Assembly: GCA_964598765.1 (NCBI GenBank)
Contig: CAZRCZ010000009.1
Location: 98,824-162,823, forward strand
Direction: 5' to 3'
Origin: CAZRCZ01 sp964598765
GTDB lineage: Bacteria > Sumerlaeota > Sumerlaeia > MVZB01 > JAJFLK01
Length of the DNA: 64,000 nt
Both the position numbers and the translations under genes were made by a program. The notes under the pieces are model-generated. The model had not been told where the DNA came from, did no database searches, and saw only the letters and a program-made list of their open reading frames with translations. Numbering within the stretch: position 1 is the first letter of the stretch; each line of letters begins with the position of its first letter. Shown one piece after another: positions 34,743-43,861 of this stretch.

Positions 34743-35096
34743 TCAGGACAACTCGGCGGCCAGCTTTTCCATCATCTCGTTGGAGCGGCTGGCGGATTCG
34801 GCGAGGGTCTTGTTCTGCTCTTCCAATTCCTTGATCTTGGATTCCTGCTCGGCGATCTTGGATTCCTGACCGCCGATCTTGGTATCCTGATCGTTCACCT
34901 TGGATTCGAGTTCGGCGCAATTCTTCTGCAAATCCCCGGCTTTGTTTTCCGAGTTTTGGTATTTCGTCTGAAGGTCGCTGATCTTGGCCTCGAGATCGTT
35001 AATCTGGCGTTGTTGCTCGCTGATGACCTCGTCCTTTTCCTGTCCTTCCTTTTTCAGGCTTTGAACCTTGTCCAGAATTTCCTGCATGTTCGCCAT
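34743..35096 (-). CDS. Small coiled-coil protein
   Basis: 117 residues, almost entirely heptad-patterned helix (QINDLEAKISDLQTKYQN, then KVNDQDTKIGGQESKIAEQ). Near-identical 7-residue units repeat (DTKIGGQ, ESKIAEQ, ESKIKEL), a simple internal duplication. No signal peptide or membrane helix. It is probably a structural or scaffolding protein; no function can be assigned. Confidence 0.7.
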   Translation of the reverse strand: MANMQEILDKVQSLKKEGQEKDEVISEQQRQINDLEAKISDLQTKYQNSENKAGDLQKNCAELESKVNDQDTKIGGQESKIAEQESKIKELEEQNKTLAESASRSNEMMEKLAAELS

Positions 35097-35399
35097 CGTT
35101 CGAATCCTCCCGAGATCCCCGCGTTGAGTTCACAGATACCGGCGCATTCCCCGCCTTGCCGACCGGGGCCGCTTCCGATATGGTTGACTTATCGCAATAC
35201 GTTTAGACGAACTTGAATCCAAAGGCAAGTGGGGAATTGAAAGTTTTTGGGGGGCTGGAAGGGAACAAGGAAAAGCCGCAACCCTCGCCGCGCATTCATC
35301 CGCGCAATCCGTGTTCATCCGTTTTCAATTTCCAACGCACAAGCAAAAATTCTCACGTGGAGGCGCAGAGATCGCGGGGGAGAAGGCTGATTCTGAAAT
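35097..35399. other. Gene-free region between coiled-coil and sigma-54 activator genes
   Basis: About 300 bases without a convincing gene. The right part has phrases like CATCCGCGCAATCCGTGTTC and GGAGGCGCAGAGATCGCGGG, which resemble degenerate dispersed repeats also seen near 28970-29070 and 58125. No clear promoter recognised. Confidence 0.4.
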
Positions 35400-36962
35400 C
35401 TACTCCGCCCATTTCTTGATTGTCCGCCAGTCGGCGTCCAGCGCCTTGGCGGTGGCTTCCCAGCTTCCGTGGCGCGCGCGGGCGGTTTTGCAATAGTGGC
35501 GCAACAACTCCCCGATGGTCAGATCGGCGCGCGAGGCGCGGCTCAGCCAATCCTCGGACGGCGTCATCAAAGGATCAACCGTCCCTTCCTCAATCCTTCC
35601 GGCCAATCGTTGCCGAATAAATTGCTCCAACTCGCGGACGTTGCCGCGCCAAGGACGTCCCCGCTTCGTCGCCTCCCGAACCGAATCAATCATCATCCCC
35701 TCCAATTCGGCCTGTTCGGTTCCGAGCATCCGGCGCAGGAGAAACGTCGTCAGTTGGATAATCTCTTCGGGGTCTTCGTCAAATCGCTCCCGCAGGGACG
35801 GCGTCGTGATTTGGCAGGCGGAAAGGCGATAATAAAAATCCTCCCGCATTTTCCCGTCCCGGATTTGCTTGGCGACGTCCTGATTGGTCGCCGAAACGAT
35901 TCGCCCCTCGAATCGCCGCAATTTTCTCCCGCCCAACGGATAGAAATTCCGCGTCTGAAGCACGCGCAGAAGTTTGACCTGCATTTCGGGCGCGAGTTCG
36001 CCGATTTCGTCCAGAAAGATCGCGCCGTAGGGAGAGCAGGCGTCCATCAATCCGTCCCGCTCCTCCACCGCGCCGGTGAACGCTCCCTTGACGTGGCCGA
36101 AAAGCTCCGATTCGATGAGCGTCGGCGAGAGCGACGCCAAGTTGATCGGAAGAAAAAGCTCGCGGTCTCCCGACTCGAATTTGCGCGTCGCGGGATTGAA
36201 CGGGATATATTGCGATCTGCAAATCGCCTGCGCGACCTGTTCCTTCCCCGATCCGGTCGGCCCGGCGATGAGCGTCGAGAAATCGGCCATCCGCCCCAAT
36301 AGATAACGCCAATACCATTCGAGGTTGCGCGTGAAGACCGCCTCCCAAATCGCCTCGCGCAGACGCTGAATCGCGGGCGACCCGCCGATGACGCGGTAGT
36401 AGATGAAGTAATACGCCCGGCGAAGCTGATAGAAGACGCCAAAAATCCGCGCCGCCCATGCGCGGTCAATCACCCAGTTGCCCCCTTCGGGGGGTTGCTC
36501 GCCGTCGCGTGAGACCGGCTCCTCGCGCAGATCGAACCAGCGGCCGATTTCGCGCTCGAAGCCCGAATAAAACGTGACGGCGTGTTTGTGCGCCTCGCCC
36601 GATTCATTGCCGAGCGTCCGCTCGATCAGGCCATCCATCTGGCGGTAATTTTCATAAAAAAGCAGAAAGCAGATCACGTCGCGCAGAAGGAACGAAGTCG
36701 CGTCGTAACCGGAGAGGATTTGCTTGCGCTCGTCGGCGGGGATGGATTCGAGTTCGCGCCGCGTGACCGCCGCCAGCCGCGCGGCGGTTTCCTGCTCCGA
36801 ATCGTCCGCGCTCCAGCGCGCCCCTTTGAGCGAACGCTCTCCCGTCCGGCCCAGAATCTCCGCGTCGAGCCGGGTTCGGTCGCCGGAAAAGGGATTCGTG
36901 AAAACGACGGCGCGGAGTTTCTCCAGCAAGTCGCGGCGCGAGGCGGAGAGCGAAGATTTCAT
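35400..36962 (-). CDS. Sigma-54-dependent transcriptional activator with unusual N-terminal domain
   Basis: 520 residues. The AAA+ domain has Walker A (AGPTGSGKEQVAQ), the sigma-54 loop in ESELFGHVKGAFTGAVEE (GAFTGA intact), Walker B (GAIFLDEIGEL) and an arginine-rich sensor (GNVREL). The C terminus (GSWEATAKALDADWRTIKKW) is a Fis-type HTH. The N-terminal 215 residues are not a receiver, PAS or GAF domain that I recognise; they are helical and may sense an unknown input. It activates sigma-54 promoters. A perfect palindrome lies 33 bases upstream of its start. Confidence 0.93.
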   Translation of the reverse strand: MKSSLSASRRDLLEKLRAVVFTNPFSGDRTRLDAEILGRTGERSLKGARWSADDSEQETAARLAAVTRRELESIPADERKQILSGYDATSFLLRDVICFLLFYENYRQMDGLIERTLGNESGEAHKHAVTFYSGFEREIGRWFDLREEPVSRDGEQPPEGGNWVIDRAWAARIFGVFYQLRRAYYFIYYRVIGGSPAIQRLREAIWEAVFTRNLEWYWRYLLGRMADFSTLIAGPTGSGKEQVAQAICRSQYIPFNPATRKFESGDRELFLPINLASLSPTLIESELFGHVKGAFTGAVEERDGLMDACSPYGAIFLDEIGELAPEMQVKLLRVLQTRNFYPLGGRKLRRFEGRIVSATNQDVAKQIRDGKMREDFYYRLSACQITTPSLRERFDEDPEEIIQLTTFLLRRMLGTEQAELEGMMIDSVREATKRGRPWRGNVRELEQFIRQRLAGRIEEGTVDPLMTPSEDWLSRASRADLTIGELLRHYCKTARARHGSWEATAKALDADWRTIKKWAE

Positions 36963-36994
36963 GTCGGGAATTGTAACGGGTTCGTTCGAGCAAT

Positions 36995-37011
36995 CCTACA
37001 AAATTTGTAGG
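36995..37011. promoter_or_regulatory. Perfect palindrome upstream of the sigma-54 activator gene
   Basis: CCTACAAAATTTGTAGG is a 17-base perfect palindrome (8+1+8) 33 bases upstream of the activator start, a good position for an autoregulatory or activator-binding site. The protein that binds it is unknown. Confidence 0.5.
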
Positions 37012-37077
37012 ACGTGAAAGGGCCCTCGAGGAGGCGAGAAAATCGAGGGACAGGTATGTCTGGGTCAAATTGAGACT

Positions 37078-39939
37078 TTATCGCGCACCCGTCCAACTCA
37101 CCCGTTTCCTCCGCACGCGCTCGGTTCTCGCCAGTGGAGCAAGCAGTTGTTCATAAAGATCGAACAGAAATTCCACTCGTTCCCGGTCGCTCTCGAACTT
37201 CTCCTTCCGGTAGCAAAGGTCCACGGCGCGGTCCAGCGCCCGGTGCGCCTTCAACAGATCCTCCGGCATCGTCAGCGGATCGTAGAGATCGGCCAGCGTG
37301 GACAATCCGTCCAGAAATCCCTTCCGAACGTCCAGTATCCGTTGCGCGCACGCTTCCACTTTTTTCCGATTTGCCGCCGTCGGTTTTTGCGGCCATGGAT
37401 AATTGTTGTAAACCAGTTTTGCGGAATATCTGTATCGCGATTCAAGCCGTCCAGCGACCTGTCGCACCCAAGCCATGTGCATCGCGCTACTGAGGATTCC
37501 AAGGTGATAACGCGTCGCGTTTGGAATGATCTTCACGAGATTGCTACAGATGGTTGAAGGCGGAAGATAAGCTATCGGAACATAGTTTCTGCGCTCTGAA
37601 CTGACTTCCGGAATCACCAAATACTCGTCATCGGGGAAGTTCTCCACATGGAAGCGCCGGGGTGTTGAAGCCAGCTTGCGGGTCGGTTCGCTCTCGCTTT
37701 TCTCCCTGTATTCCTTCACCTTTTCGATCCGCTTTCGACATTCGGGCAATCGGGCGAGTTCCGCCGGATTCGCGTCGCCAAGCCAGAGACACCAGCGTTG
37801 GTAGCCATTCAAGAATTCATCCGAGCCGATCCAAGGTCTGAAGAACTTTTCGGCGCCGGGTTCCTCTTTCAGGAAGCGCGCTTTTTCCTCATCGGTCAAC
37901 AGGTAAAAACCGCCGTCAATCGGCTTGTTCCCTATCCCGATTTCCGGAACGTCGCAGATCGGCGTGGAACGATTGGTAATGATGACATCAGGACCCTCAA
38001 CCAAATAGGGATTGATGTTATTCGCCGCGCGCGTGATTGGTTCCCCTCTTAATTCTCCATACTCAAAAATCTTCTTTTCCGCGGCTTCGCGCAGACCAAA
38101 TCCGACGATGACAACGTGAACGTGCGCCATTCCCTTGGCTTCGCTCTGCCATGCGAATGTCTGATGCGCGAAGTGGATTTTCGCCCCGCGCCTGAAGAGT
38201 TCCTCCCAAAGGATCCCGACCTGCTCTCCCTGCGAGATCGAATTCGTTGAAACGAACGCGCAACGAATGGAAGTCTTCTGAATGTATTCGACCGCGCGAA
38301 AATACCACATTGTGACGTAATCCAGTAGCCCGCTGTTTTTCACACGTCCGGCCACCAATCGCACATCGGACCGTTGCACCGCGCTTTGATACTTGGCTCC
38401 CACGAACGGCGGATTCCCCAGCACAAACGAACATTCCCGCGCCGGGAGCAAGTCGTTCCAGTCCATTCGGAGCGCGTTCGCGCAACGGATGTGCGGGGCG
38501 GCGCGGAGCGGAATCCGCTGATAAAAATTTCCCGTCGCGACGGATAGTTGGCTGTTCATCTGATGGTCCGTCAGCCAAAGCGCGGTCTCGGCGATTCGGG
38601 CGGGCCATTCCCCGATTTCGATCCCGTAAAATTGGTGAACGTCAACCTGCGAAAGCTTCGCCTCCTCGCCCGAGATCAACTCCTGAAATTTACCTCCCCC
38701 TTCCGATCCATACAGCGCGTTGATAACCTCGATTTCCAGCTCCCGAAGCTCGCGGTAGGCGACGACCAAAAAGTTGCCGCAACCGCACGCCGGATCGAGG
38801 AACCGAAGGCCGCTCATTCTTTCCCAAAATTCATGGAGCCGTCGGTCGCGATGCGCCTTCCGCCGATCCTCCATGACGGTTTTGAACTCCGCTCGGAATT
38901 CGTCCAAAAACAAGGGGCGGATGACCTTCAAGATGTCCCGCTCCGTCGTGTAATGTCCCCCGATCTGACGCCGCTCCTTCGGGTCCATGATCCCTTGAAA
39001 AAGCGATCCGAAGATGGCGGGCGAAATGCGCGACCAGTCGAAATCGCACGCCCTCAGCAACTGCGTTCGCATGACCCGCGTGAACGCGGCGAAGGGAAGC
39101 CGCTCGGCAAAAAGCTCCCCGTTGATGTAGCGAAAGGCGTTGAGGTCCTCGTCCAAGTTCGGGGACCGATCCGATTCGGGCGTGTTCAACACGTCGAACA
39201 GCGCGTTGAGTCGTTCGCCGAGGTCCGTTCCGTCGCTCCGCGTTTTGTTCTCGATGAAAAGGGCGAACTGATTCGGATCGAGGATTCCGGTGTCTTCGGC
39301 GAAGAGGCAAAAGAGCAATCGGACCAGAAGCCGCTCAACCGCGTGTTTTTCGTATTTGCTCTCGGCGACGGCGTCGTGCAACTGCGCCATGAGTTCCGCC
39401 GCCTTGAGGTTCGCCGGGTCTTCCTCTCCGAACTTGTGCGTCCGTTGTCCGATGAAGAAAGCGAAATCCTTGACGTGTTCGTGCAGGTGGGGAAGCTCAA
39501 ACGCGATTTGATCCACGTTTGCCGGATTGCGCCACAAGGGGAGGTCAAGCTGAAGTCCTTCGGGTTCAAGGTCAAAGAGAACGATTTGGCGGAAATTGCT
39601 GAGGATGACGTAGCGTGGGACTTCTTCTTGGCGTCCGTTTGCGATGAGGTCCTGCATGTATTGGAATGCCTGCGATTCGGCCTTGTCCAGCGGTTCGTGC
39701 GCGCTTTTGTGCTCCGCGATCAGGACCCCCTTCCAGAGGAGATCAATCCTTCCGTAGGTCTGTCTGAGACTCTTGACCGGCGCCTCGAACGAGGCGATCG
39801 TTCGCCGCTTCACGCCGAAGACTTGAAAGAACTCGTTCCAAAACGTCTGCGCTTCGCTCCGCTCGCTCGTGGCGTCTTGCCACTCGCGCGCGAACGCAAC
39901 CGCATTCTGCCGAATTTCATTCCAAGATAAATTGCTCAT
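37078..39939 (-). CDS. Type IIL restriction-modification enzyme (MmeI-like)
   Basis: 953 residues from the ATG at 39939 (MSNLSWNEIRQNAVAFAREW). Nuclease-like N terminus: GRIDLLWKGVLIAEHKS fits D-x9-ExK. Helical region, then the gamma-class N6-adenine methyltransferase with motif I (RFLDPACGCGNFLVVAYREL) and motif IV (VLGNPPFVG). A target-recognition region (ICDVPEIGIGNKPIDGGFYL) and the MmeI C-terminal domain (YSAKLVYNNYPWPQ) follow. One polypeptide both cuts and methylates DNA; no separate specificity or nuclease gene is needed. It stands alone, next to an unrelated sigma-54 activator. Confidence 0.93.
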   Translation of the reverse strand: MSNLSWNEIRQNAVAFAREWQDATSERSEAQTFWNEFFQVFGVKRRTIASFEAPVKSLRQTYGRIDLLWKGVLIAEHKSAHEPLDKAESQAFQYMQDLIANGRQEEVPRYVILSNFRQIVLFDLEPEGLQLDLPLWRNPANVDQIAFELPHLHEHVKDFAFFIGQRTHKFGEEDPANLKAAELMAQLHDAVAESKYEKHAVERLLVRLLFCLFAEDTGILDPNQFALFIENKTRSDGTDLGERLNALFDVLNTPESDRSPNLDEDLNAFRYINGELFAERLPFAAFTRVMRTQLLRACDFDWSRISPAIFGSLFQGIMDPKERRQIGGHYTTERDILKVIRPLFLDEFRAEFKTVMEDRRKAHRDRRLHEFWERMSGLRFLDPACGCGNFLVVAYRELRELEIEVINALYGSEGGGKFQELISGEEAKLSQVDVHQFYGIEIGEWPARIAETALWLTDHQMNSQLSVATGNFYQRIPLRAAPHIRCANALRMDWNDLLPARECSFVLGNPPFVGAKYQSAVQRSDVRLVAGRVKNSGLLDYVTMWYFRAVEYIQKTSIRCAFVSTNSISQGEQVGILWEELFRRGAKIHFAHQTFAWQSEAKGMAHVHVVIVGFGLREAAEKKIFEYGELRGEPITRAANNINPYLVEGPDVIITNRSTPICDVPEIGIGNKPIDGGFYLLTDEEKARFLKEEPGAEKFFRPWIGSDEFLNGYQRWCLWLGDANPAELARLPECRKRIEKVKEYREKSESEPTRKLASTPRRFHVENFPDDEYLVIPEVSSERRNYVPIAYLPPSTICSNLVKIIPNATRYHLGILSSAMHMAWVRQVAGRLESRYRYSAKLVYNNYPWPQKPTAANRKKVEACAQRILDVRKGFLDGLSTLADLYDPLTMPEDLLKAHRALDRAVDLCYRKEKFESDRERVEFLFDLYEQLLAPLARTERVRRKRVSWTGAR

Positions 39940-40341
39940 GGACGGGGTTTCGTTTTTTTGAATCCAACCGACGGCGCGCGGAGGGCGCGTGGCCGACCCG
40001 CGCCCCAATTCTCCGCACTTCTACTCCCAAATTCCCCGCCGTTCCAGCAATTTATGACTGTTTTTCTGTGACTTTTGTGCTTTCTAAGGCCAAAAAATTC
40101 CCCTCTTTTCAATCCAATAAGACCCAATACGTTCCCCTACGGGAATTGTCCGACGACGCGCCCTCCGCTAAAATCCCCCTGGCGGATTGGATTCCCAACC
40201 CAATCCCGAAAGGAGTCCCTCACCCGGTTCGAAGCGCCAATGATTCTTGGCGTCATGGCCGTTGATTCTTGATCCTGTTGATCCTGTCCACCCCTGTCCA
40301 AATTGGCTTTGTTTCACAATTTTTCATTTCGCGGAATCCGA
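39940..40341. other. Gene-free region with repeat-like wording
   Basis: About 400 bases. The stretch at 40266-40298 (TCTTGATCCTGTTGATCCTG) is a degenerate form of the CATCCTGTCCATCCTGC phrase at 400-430. No open frame with family similarity is visible, and no clear promoter. Confidence 0.4.
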
Positions 40342-40569
40342 ATGAAAATGCCGACCCTCACGGCGACCAAGTCCACGACGTCCACCACGTCCACGCCGAC
40401 CCGCTCGGCCTCGTCCACCGCAACCCGCACCGGTACGCGCACCCCAAGCCCCACTCCCAGCGCGACACAAACGCCGATCCCCTCGCCAACCCCAACCGCA
40501 ACGCCTTCCCCAACCCAATCCGCCACAGCCACGCCCAACTCCGCGCGAAATTGGGAAATTTACGACTAG
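40342..40569 (+). pseudogene. Ser/Thr/Pro-rich tail fragment ending in the shared C-terminal motif
   Basis: 75 residues from the ATG at 40342. It is almost all Thr, Ser and Pro (TATRTGTRTPSPTPSATQTP, then linker) and ends NSARNWEIYD-stop. The ending matches those of the subtilase (NASRDWTLYE) and the dihaem-like protein (NAARDWNLYE). It has no signal peptide or globular domain, so it looks like the surviving C-terminal linker and tail of a lost secreted protein. It could also be a genuine small protein if a start lies elsewhere. Confidence 0.55.
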
Positions 40570-40602
40570 CAAACCGCCCTCAAAAAAAGTTTGAAATCTC
40601 TC

Positions 40603-40631
40603 TTGATGATTCCGATGAGGGCGATTATACT
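40603..40631 (+). promoter_or_regulatory. Predicted promoter of the small lipoprotein gene
   Basis: TTGATG (40603-40608) and TATACT (40626-40631) are 17 bases apart, about 92 bases before the lipoprotein start. The gene ends in a strong terminator, so it is probably a single-gene transcript. Confidence 0.5.
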
Positions 40632-40722
40632 GCGCTCCGTTTGGAAAATGCCGACAGGCGGGGTTCCTAAGCCGGAACGCCTTCCCGAGGCAAATCGAGT
40701 TCCAGAAATGGAGGAAAGAAGC

Positions 40723-40929
40723 ATGTATAAGTTGATGGTTGCGTGCGCACTCGCGGGGGCGGCTCTCGTTGGATGTTCCGGCGAGGAAGCCAAAAAGCCC
40801 GAGGCGAAACCGGCCGGCGCTCCCGCCGCGAAGAAGGAAGCGCCCAAGCCCGAGGCAGGCAAACCTGCGGCTCCGGCTCCGGCGGCTCCTGCGGCCCCGG
40901 CGGCTCCCGCCAAGCCCGCCGGTCAGTAA
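40723..40929 (+). CDS. Small Ala/Pro/Lys-rich lipoprotein
   Basis: 68 residues from the ATG at 40723, preceded by GGAGGAAAGAAGC. The lipobox is ALAGAALVGC, then SGEEAKKPEAKPAGAPAAKK and a run of AAPAPAAPAAP. The short extended tail could cross the periplasm or peptidoglycan, as small Lpp- or Pal-linker-like proteins do; this is only suggested by composition. It has its own promoter and terminator. Confidence 0.8.
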   Translation: MYKLMVACALAGAALVGCSGEEAKKPEAKPAGAPAAKKEAPKPEAGKPAAPAPAAPAAPAAPAKPAGQ

Positions 40930-40962
40930 AGACCACGGGTTCAAATGGTTTGAATTTGGCGC

Positions 40963-41010
40963 GGCGCGCCGCGGTGAAGCTTTGCTTCTCCGGGGCGCGC
41001 CCGTTTTTTT
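40963..41010 (+). terminator. Rho-independent terminator after the small lipoprotein gene
   Basis: GGCGCGCCGCGG and CCGGGGCGCGCC form a long GC stem around a GAAGCTTTGCTTC-type inner hairpin, followed by TTTTTTT at 41004-41010. A strong intrinsic terminator. Confidence 0.8.
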
Positions 41011-41076
41011 ATTGGGACGGGTGTTTCTCGCGCGGGACAAGAATTCCGGCGCCTTCAAAAGATTTTCCGAAAACTC

Positions 41077-42177
41077 TCAGCGTCGCCCATCGTCGGTCGG
41101 ACGGGCGAAAATCAATCTTCCGCTAGGATTTTGCAAAAGGCTGACGATGACGACTTCGCAGTCGCGTCCAATCCGGCTCTCGGCGTCATCCACGACGACC
41201 ATCGAGCCGTCCTCCAAATAACCGACTCCTTGTCCCGCCTCCTTGCCCGTCTTGACGATCTTCAGGACGAGCGTCTCGCCAATATAGACCGTCGGTCTCA
41301 AGACGGCGGCCAGTTCGTTGAGATTGATCGTCGTCACATGATGAAGTTGGGCGATTTTTTGAAGGTTGAAATCGTTGCTGACCAACTCGGCGTTGATCGA
41401 GGCGCAGAGCCGGACCAATTTTTGATCCACTTCGGCGACGTCGGGAAAATCGGTGTTAAGGATATCCAAAGTCGGACAAGCCGTTCGCAATTTGTCCAAG
41501 ACCTCCAATCCTCGTCTCCCGCGCGCGCGACGGTGCGATTCGGCGGAATCGGCCAAGAACTGAACTTCGGCCAACACAAACTGGGGGATCGCGACAGGGC
41601 CATCGAACAGTCCCAACTTGATGACATCCAAAATCCTTCCGTCAATGATGACGCTGGAATCCAAAACCTTGGGGCGCGTGGCGGGATTGGCAAGATAAAA
41701 GCGCATGTTGCCGAATCGAAGCCAATCGGCGTGGCGGATGGCGAGAACCAGCCCCAAATAGCCGAACAGCATGTGGCAAATGAGACGGGCGGTTTCGACG
41801 TTGATCAGGTCGACGTTTGCCGACGACTTCGTCAGCTTGTGGAAATCCGTGGAGCGGATGGCCTCGATCATGCGGACAATCAAGCTCGCAAACCACGCAA
41901 AGCTTGGATAGAAAAGTTGGGCGATCAGAAGCCCCACCAACCAACCGAAGGCGGCCAAAATGATTTTGCGCAGGGCGATGGCGTTGGTCGAATACTCAAT
42001 CAAAACGAAGAAAAGGGAGCCGACCAAACCGAGCGCGGAAAAAAGGCGCGGATCATGCTGGGTGTCCCAGCCGAGCAAAGCCCCCATCCAAGTGGCGAGC
42101 AGAACGAAGAAGAGCCGGGCCAGAAAGATGGGGCGCAGGAGGGGCGAATTGGACGGTTGTTGGGCGTTATCGGGCAT
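41077..42177 (-). CDS. PIN/TRAM-domain membrane protein (YacL-like)
   Basis: 366 residues. Four N-terminal membrane helices (FLARLFFVLLATWMGALLGW and others) precede a PIN domain (VLDSSVIIDGRILDVI, FVLAEVQFLAD, NAELVSNDFNLQKIA) with acidic residues in the catalytic places, then a TRAM RNA-binding domain (GETLVLKIVKTGKEAGQGVG). Bacterial YacL-like proteins are presumed membrane-tethered RNases. The start overlaps the ankyrin gene end by 11 bases. Last gene of the TPR-ankyrin-PIN unit. Confidence 0.92.
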   Translation of the reverse strand: MPDNAQQPSNSPLLRPIFLARLFFVLLATWMGALLGWDTQHDPRLFSALGLVGSLFFVLIEYSTNAIALRKIILAAFGWLVGLLIAQLFYPSFAWFASLIVRMIEAIRSTDFHKLTKSSANVDLINVETARLICHMLFGYLGLVLAIRHADWLRFGNMRFYLANPATRPKVLDSSVIIDGRILDVIKLGLFDGPVAIPQFVLAEVQFLADSAESHRRARGRRGLEVLDKLRTACPTLDILNTDFPDVAEVDQKLVRLCASINAELVSNDFNLQKIAQLHHVTTINLNELAAVLRPTVYIGETLVLKIVKTGKEAGQGVGYLEDGSMVVVDDAESRIGRDCEVVIVSLLQNPSGRLIFARPTDDGRR

Positions 42178-43861
42178 TCAGTCCCTCCGCCGGGGCGTCG
42201 CTTGCCGTCGGTTCTTTCTCCGCCGATCCCAACCGAATTCCGCGAAGAAAGTCGAGCTCGAGATTTTGATCGAAAGAGGCGGCCGGTCCTCCGGCGTCCA
42301 CGATCATCATTGAGTCTCCGACCGTCGCCGTGGCGAGGAAATAAGTCGTCGCATTGTCTCCGGCGTCTTCTCCCTTGGAGTTGAACACCCAGTAGCTGAC
42401 CGGCGCGCCGTCGGCGGTCTGGGCGTGATTTTCGGCTTGGCCCGCTTTTGAGTATTGGCTCAGATCGCCGACCCGGTCGTGAATTTTACGGCGCCACTCC
42501 TCGGCGTCTCCCAAAATAAGAAACATCTGGCCCCGGGTCTCGTCGGGCGGCAAAAAAAGCGCCCGGCAGGTCTTGGCATTCTCGCGCACCCGCGCCGCGC
42601 CCAGCAAAGTCCAACGGTCTTGGAACGCGGTCTTGTCGCTGAAGGGATCGTGGACCGTCCAGTCGGGCGGGGGCGTGTAGGAGCGTTGGTCGGAGGCGAA
42701 CTTGTCCCAAATGCGGAAGTATTCGGTGAGTTCCACGGCCCCGGCTTCCTCCAACATTTTCACGATTTCCGGATGTCCCTCGTCCTTGGCGGCCGCTTTG
42801 GCGGAGTAGCCGGTTTGGGTAATAAGCTTGACGTCGGCTCCGGCGTCAATCAACGCCTTGACGACGGCGGTCTTGCCTCTCAGCGACGCGGCAATCAAGG
42901 GCGTGACGCCATCTTCCCCCTTGGCATTGACGTCCGCTCCTCCTTTAATCAGCGCTCCGATGACCTTTTCATTTCCTTCGTCCGAGGCCAGAATAAGAGG
43001 GGAGTTGCCGCGTTTGTCCGTTGCGCCGACGTCGGCTCCCTTGGCGGCCAAAAGCTCGACCAGATCGGCGTGTCCCTTGAGGGAGGCGACGGTCAACGGC
43101 GTCATCCCGTAATCCTCGTCGTGGGCGTTGATCTCGGCCCCGTGATCGAGAAGCAACTTCGCCACTTCGGTTTTTCCCCAAATCGCGGCGGTGTGAAGGG
43201 CCGTTCCGCGGCTTTTGCCCGTCTTGGCGTTGGGATCGGCCCCGTGTTCCAGCAACATCTTGGCGATCTCCACCTGACCCGTGAGCGTGGCGTTAATCAA
43301 CGGCGTGTTGCCGTAGATGTCGGCGGCGTTGACGTTGGCTCCTTCATCCAGAAGACGTTTTACGAGCGTCGCGTTGCCTCCCCGCGCGGCGGCCATGAGG
43401 AGTGTCATGCCGTCCTTGCCCGCGCTCTCGGTGGATGCCCCCTTGCTCAGCAGGGCCGAGACGACTTCGGCGGATCCTTCCAGCGACGCGATCAGAACCG
43501 GCGGCCGTCCGTCTTCGGCGTCGGCGTTGGGATCGGCTCCGCGCTCCAAAAGGGTTCGGACCGTTTCGGGACGATTCGCGGCGACCGCTTCCAAAAGGGC
43601 GGTCCTTCCCTTCTCATTTCGCTCGTTCACGTTCATTCCCGCGTCCAAGAAAAGCTTGAGAACTTCGTTGTTGCCGTCTTTTGCGCTTTGAAGGAATGAA
43701 TCCGTGGTGAAGGGAATGTTCATCCGCTGGAGGTCCTTCTTCGCCGAAGGACCGCAGGCGGAAAGAAAAATCAACCCAAGCGTCAACCCGCGGCCGATTT
43801 TTCGCGCCTTCGGAACGAAGAGAAAATTATCAGCGCGGAATTTTGGGAAAAGAGGTCTCAT
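42167..43861 (-). CDS. Ankyrin-repeat lipoprotein
   Basis: 564 residues. The N terminus has a hydrophobic stretch and lipobox (GLTLGLIFLSACGPS), so the mature protein is probably lipid-anchored. About ten ankyrin repeats cover residues 55-380 (GRTALLEAVAANRPETVRTL, GNTPLINATLTGQVEIAKML). A C-terminal 180-residue domain (AFQDRWTLLGAARVRENAKT) has no family I recognise. Partner unknown. The start overlaps the TPR gene stop in ATGA, and the end overlaps the PIN-TRAM start by 11 bases. Confidence 0.9.
   Translation of the reverse strand: MRPLFPKFRADNFLFVPKARKIGRGLTLGLIFLSACGPSAKKDLQRMNIPFTTDSFLQSAKDGNNEVLKLFLDAGMNVNERNEKGRTALLEAVAANRPETVRTLLERGADPNADAEDGRPPVLIASLEGSAEVVSALLSKGASTESAGKDGMTLLMAAARGGNATLVKRLLDEGANVNAADIYGNTPLINATLTGQVEIAKMLLEHGADPNAKTGKSRGTALHTAAIWGKTEVAKLLLDHGAEINAHDEDYGMTPLTVASLKGHADLVELLAAKGADVGATDKRGNSPLILASDEGNEKVIGALIKGGADVNAKGEDGVTPLIAASLRGKTAVVKALIDAGADVKLITQTGYSAKAAAKDEGHPEIVKMLEEAGAVELTEYFRIWDKFASDQRSYTPPPDWTVHDPFSDKTAFQDRWTLLGAARVRENAKTCRALFLPPDETRGQMFLILGDAEEWRRKIHDRVGDLSQYSKAGQAENHAQTADGAPVSYWVFNSKGEDAGDNATTYFLATATVGDSMMIVDAGGPAASFDQNLELDFLRGIRLGSAEKEPTASDAPAEGLNAR

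Noticed and set aside
38548..39930. 460-codon open frame on the plus strand
   Set aside because: Fully antisense to the MmeI-like enzyme, whose motifs are intact. Long antisense frames are expected in GC-rich DNA.
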